This document shows positions 4,933-7,351 of a stretch of DNA of 7,351 nucleotides, piece by piece (the stretch's first letter is position 1; each line of letters begins with the position of its first letter). This DNA is from Paramuribaculum sp. (GTDB taxonomy: Bacteria > Bacteroidota > Bacteroidia > Bacteroidales > Muribaculaceae). The translations under genes were made by a program, and so were the position numbers. The notes under the pieces were generated by a model. The model saw only the letters and a program-made list of their open reading frames with translations. It did no database searches and had not been told where the DNA came from. Location of the stretch: the NCBI GenBank assembly GCA_029051965.1, contig JAIDJZ010000239.1, forward strand, positions 1 through 7,351, read 5' to 3'.

Positions 4933-7083
4933 ATGTTACATTCATTAAAAAACATTCTTATGGTTTCAGCGGCATTGGCGGCCGCCGGTTGCAGCGGCGG
5001 ACAGCAGGAGAGTTCCGATGTCATTGACAAGCCGGATTTCACGCCTGAAAACGGCCAGTTTGACATCAATGCGCTTGAAGCGCTCGGCCGCGTCAGCGAA
5101 CCGAAGATTTCGCCTGACGGCCAGAAGATCCTCTATGGTGTCAGCTACGAAAGTGTCGAGAAGAACAAGAGCAATCTCGACCTTTATGTCATGAATCCCG
5201 ACGGCAGCGATGTGAAGCGTCTGACAAAAACGCCTGACAGCGAAAGCGGCTACACATGGATCGACGGCGGAAACAAGATCGCATTCATGAGTCCTGTCGA
5301 CGGAGTCATGCAGCTGTGGGTGATGAATGCCGACGGCTCTGGCCGCAAGGCGGTCAGCAGCGTAGAGGGTGGCATCCAGGGCTTCCTTTTCTCGCCCGAC
5401 GAAAAGCGCGTGGTCATGATCGGAACGGTCAAGTACAGCCGCACGGCCGGCGATGTCTATCCTGATCTGGCAAAGTCGACAGGCCGCATAATCGATGACC
5501 TTATGTACAAGCATTGGGATGAGTGGGTGACAGAGATTCCCCATCCTTTTATCGGCGAGTTTGACGGTTCGGAAGTTTCGGGCGTTACCGACATTATGGC
5601 CGATGAACCTTTCGAGGCACCCATGAAGCCTTTTGGCGGAGCAGAGTCGTTTGCGTGGGCACCCGACGGGACAAAACTGATCTATGTTTCGCGCAAGAAA
5701 ACGGGCAAGGAGTATGCGCAGTCGACCAATTCCGACCTCTATCTCTATGATCTCGAGAAGAAAACTACGTCGAATCTGACCGAGGGAATGATGGGCTACG
5801 ACACATGCCCGGTCTATTCTCCGGACGGAAAGTCGATCGCATGGCTCTCGATGGAGCACGACGGCTACGAAAGCGACAAGAACAGGATCTTCGTCATGGA
5901 TATGGCAAGCGGCGTGAAGACCGACCTGACAACCGACTGGGATTATACGGCCGATGCTATCGCCTGGAATCCGAACGGAAAGTCGATCTATTTCATCGCT
6001 CCGAAGGATGGAGTGACTCCGATTTTCTCGATCGATGTGGCTACGAAGTCGGTCAAGGAGGTTGCCGGCGGAGTGTGTGACTATGCTTCGCTCTGTCCGG
6101 TCGGTGAGAACCGTCTTCTGACCATGCGTCACTCGATGGTTTATCCGAATGAGATTTTTGCAGTCGAAGGTCCGGAAGTCAAACAGCTTTCGAATGTCAA
6201 CACCGAGCTTCTCGGGCAGCTGAAGATGCCGAAGGTTGAAAAACGTCTTGTCCCGACAACTGACGGCAAGGAGATGACGACATGGGTTGTCTATCCTCCG
6301 GAATTCGATCCGGCAAAGAAATATCCGGCGGTTCTTTACTGTCAGGGTGGTCCGCAGTCGGCCGTCAGCCAGTTCTGGAGCTACCGCTGGAACCTTGCAC
6401 TCATGGCCGCCAACGGTTATATCGTGATCGCTCCGAACCGTCGCGGTTTGCCGGGCTTCGGAACAGAATGGAATGCCCAGATTTCGAAAGACTACGGCGG
6501 TCAGAACATGAAGGATTACCTAAGTGCGGTCGACGACATGAAGAAGGAAAGTTATGTCGACGCGGACCATATCGGCGCTGTCGGTGCGAGCTACGGCGGA
6601 TTCTCCGTTTACTGGCTTGCGGGTCATCATGAAGGACGATTTGCTGCGTTTATCGCTCATGCCGGTATCTTCAACACAGAGGCTCAGTATCTCGAAACCG
6701 AAGAGATGTGGTTTGCCGACTGGGATCTCGGCGGTCCGTTCTGGGCGAAAGACAATGAGGCGGCTCAGCGTTCATATGCTAACTCTCCCCATCGTTTTGT
6801 CGACAAGTGGGACACTCCGATTCTGGTCACTCACGGCGAACTTGACTTCCGCATTCTCGCCTCGCAGGGCATGATGGCCTTCAATGCGGCGCGTCTGCGC
6901 AATGTTCCGGCCGAGATGCTGATTTTCCCCGATGAGAACCACTGGATTCTGAAGCCTCAGAATGCTGTCCTCTGGCAGCGCGTGTTCTTCCGCTGGCTCG
7001 ACCGCTGGCTTAAACCGGGCAGCGATGCGGCAAAGCAGGCTGCCGCTCCGGCTGCGGTGGATTCAGTGAAGGCCGAGGCCTGA
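4933..7083 (+). CDS. dpp5: S9 family lipoprotein peptidase, dipeptidyl-peptidase 5-like
   Basis: A 716-residue serine peptidase of the prolyl oligopeptidase family that probably removes dipeptides from peptide N-termini in the periplasm. A lipoprotein signal peptide (1-19) ends in AAG before Cys20, the likely lipidated residue. What follows Cys (SGGQQ) lacks the acidic run typical of Bacteroidetes surface-export signals, which suggests the periplasmic side. An N-terminal beta-propeller (about 45-425) has repeated SPDG-like blades, such as ISPDGQKILYG (59-69) and AWAPDGTKLIYVS. The alpha/beta hydrolase domain starts near 437, with QGGP (471-474) near the oxyanion hole and GASYGG around nucleophile Ser553. 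Asp638 (HGELDFR) and His670 (DENHW) complete the triad. The 85- and 32-residue spacings equal those I recall for Porphyromonas gingivalis DPP5 (Ser542, Asp627, His659), and the EMWFADWDLGGPFW stretch is also DPP5-like. The tail after RWLK is Ala-rich and probably disordered. DPP5 favours Ala or hydrophobic residues at P1 by family knowledge. It is a separate unit from ygiQ. Confidence 0.93.
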   Translation: MLHSLKNILMVSAALAAAGCSGGQQESSDVIDKPDFTPENGQFDINALEALGRVSEPKISPDGQKILYGVSYESVEKNKSNLDLYVMNPDGSDVKRLTKTPDSESGYTWIDGGNKIAFMSPVDGVMQLWVMNADGSGRKAVSSVEGGIQGFLFSPDEKRVVMIGTVKYSRTAGDVYPDLAKSTGRIIDDLMYKHWDEWVTEIPHPFIGEFDGSEVSGVTDIMADEPFEAPMKPFGGAESFAWAPDGTKLIYVSRKKTGKEYAQSTNSDLYLYDLEKKTTSNLTEGMMGYDTCPVYSPDGKSIAWLSMEHDGYESDKNRIFVMDMASGVKTDLTTDWDYTADAIAWNPNGKSIYFIAPKDGVTPIFSIDVATKSVKEVAGGVCDYASLCPVGENRLLTMRHSMVYPNEIFAVEGPEVKQLSNVNTELLGQLKMPKVEKRLVPTTDGKEMTTWVVYPPEFDPAKKYPAVLYCQGGPQSAVSQFWSYRWNLALMAANGYIVIAPNRRGLPGFGTEWNAQISKDYGGQNMKDYLSAVDDMKKESYVDADHIGAVGASYGGFSVYWLAGHHEGRFAAFIAHAGIFNTEAQYLETEEMWFADWDLGGPFWAKDNEAAQRSYANSPHRFVDKWDTPILVTHGELDFRILASQGMMAFNAARLRNVPAEMLIFPDENHWILKPQNAVLWQRVFFRWLDRWLKPGSDAAKQAAAPAAVDSVKAEA

Positions 7084-7110
7084 TCCCCGATAGTTTTCTA
7101 AAATAAAAAT

Positions 7111-7155
7111 TGCACTCCGGAAGTTTTGCATCAGACTTCCGGGGTGCATTTTTTT
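7111..7155 (+). terminator. Intrinsic terminator, possibly bidirectional
   Basis: TGCACTCCGGAAGT (7111-7124) pairs with 7135-7148 over 14 bp with one T-G wobble and a 10-base loop. T at 7149-7155 completes a textbook rho-independent terminator 27 bases after the peptidase stop. On the minus strand the same stem is followed by ATTTTTATTTTAG, so it probably also ends the leftward gene that stops at 7177. Confidence 0.92.
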
Positions 7156-7176
7156 GTCCGTCAGAAACAGTTTTCA

Positions 7177-7349
7177 TCACATCAGTAGACAGATCGTCGT
7201 ATTAGCAGCCAAAAAGAAGATCACGGGCATGAAAAAAAGGAAAAACCTTTTGTCGGGTTGAAATTCACGTCGGCATAGTGTTTCATCACGGCTTCACGTC
7301 TGCCGGCACTATATATCTTTTTATTCCAGATCCACCATGCAGATATAAG
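7177..7349 (-). pseudogene. 3' end of a membrane-protein gene, apparently frameshifted
   Basis: Read from the right edge on the minus strand, 7349-7221 encodes about 42 residues including AWWIWNKKIYSAGRREAVMK and HYADVNFNPTKG, then stops at 7223-7221 after FSFFSCP. One extra base in the T5 run (7245-7241 on the plus strand as A5) would restore a frame reading GFFLFFMPVIFFLAANTT and ending ICLLM at 7179-7177. That gives a hydrophobic segment of about 20 residues, a typical C-terminal membrane helix after a basic cytoplasmic loop. The simplest reading is the tail of a small membrane protein broken by a 1-base deletion in a homopolymer, though sequencing error, phase variation or slippage are alternatives. 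The restored frame ends 22 bases from the shared terminator, which supports it as the original one. The family is not recognised and the 5' part lies outside the window. Confidence 0.6.
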
Positions 7350-7351
7350 GG

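Noticed and set aside
4966..6132. Long minus-strand open frame opposite the S9 peptidase (388 codons)
   Set aside because: It lies within the peptidase gene, has no motif, and its composition is that of an antisense shadow.

Overview
The window looks like a chromosomal stretch from a Bacteroidales bacterium, plausibly Muribaculaceae-like. The reasons are TAnnTTTG-type -7 promoter elements, genes without strong Shine-Dalgarno sequences, a lipoprotein S9 peptidase closely resembling Porphyromonas dipeptidyl-peptidase 5, and an Abi-family remnant of the kind common in this order. The family-level assignment is inference.

Layout. Positions 1-516 hold no intact gene. They contain two facing promoter-like sequences around a hairpin (10-132), a truncated Abi-family gene (150-332) fused to a perfect 18-bp inverted repeat (329-376), a 14-bp palindrome (395-408), and the uvrB promoter and leader (455-516). 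Next come uvrB (517-2619) and, 30 bases later, a YgiQ-family radical SAM gene (2650-4644), probably co-transcribed. The 288-base gap before the third gene is mostly a palindromic repeat element (4677-4882) followed by a G-poor leader. The third gene encodes a lipoprotein S9 peptidase, DPP5-like (4933-7083), and ends at a strong terminator that may work in both directions (7111-7155). Entering from the right edge on the minus strand is the 3' end of a small membrane-protein gene that looks frameshifted in a homopolymer (7177-7349).

The intact genes are housekeeping or physiological: nucleotide excision repair, a radical SAM protein of unknown reaction, and periplasmic peptide degradation. They do not form an obvious single pathway, and I see no new defence or mobile system of multi-gene size. 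The most unusual signal is a small repeat family (core ACTCTCT, then a TTTAAATYCAARC-type block). It occurs as a near-identical 35-base copy that supplies the last codons and stop of uvrB, as both ends of the palindromic element after the radical SAM gene, and in weaker form in the uvrB leader. Second in interest are the decayed Abi gene cut at its conserved RN motif next to the perfect hairpin, and the apparent frameshift at the right edge.
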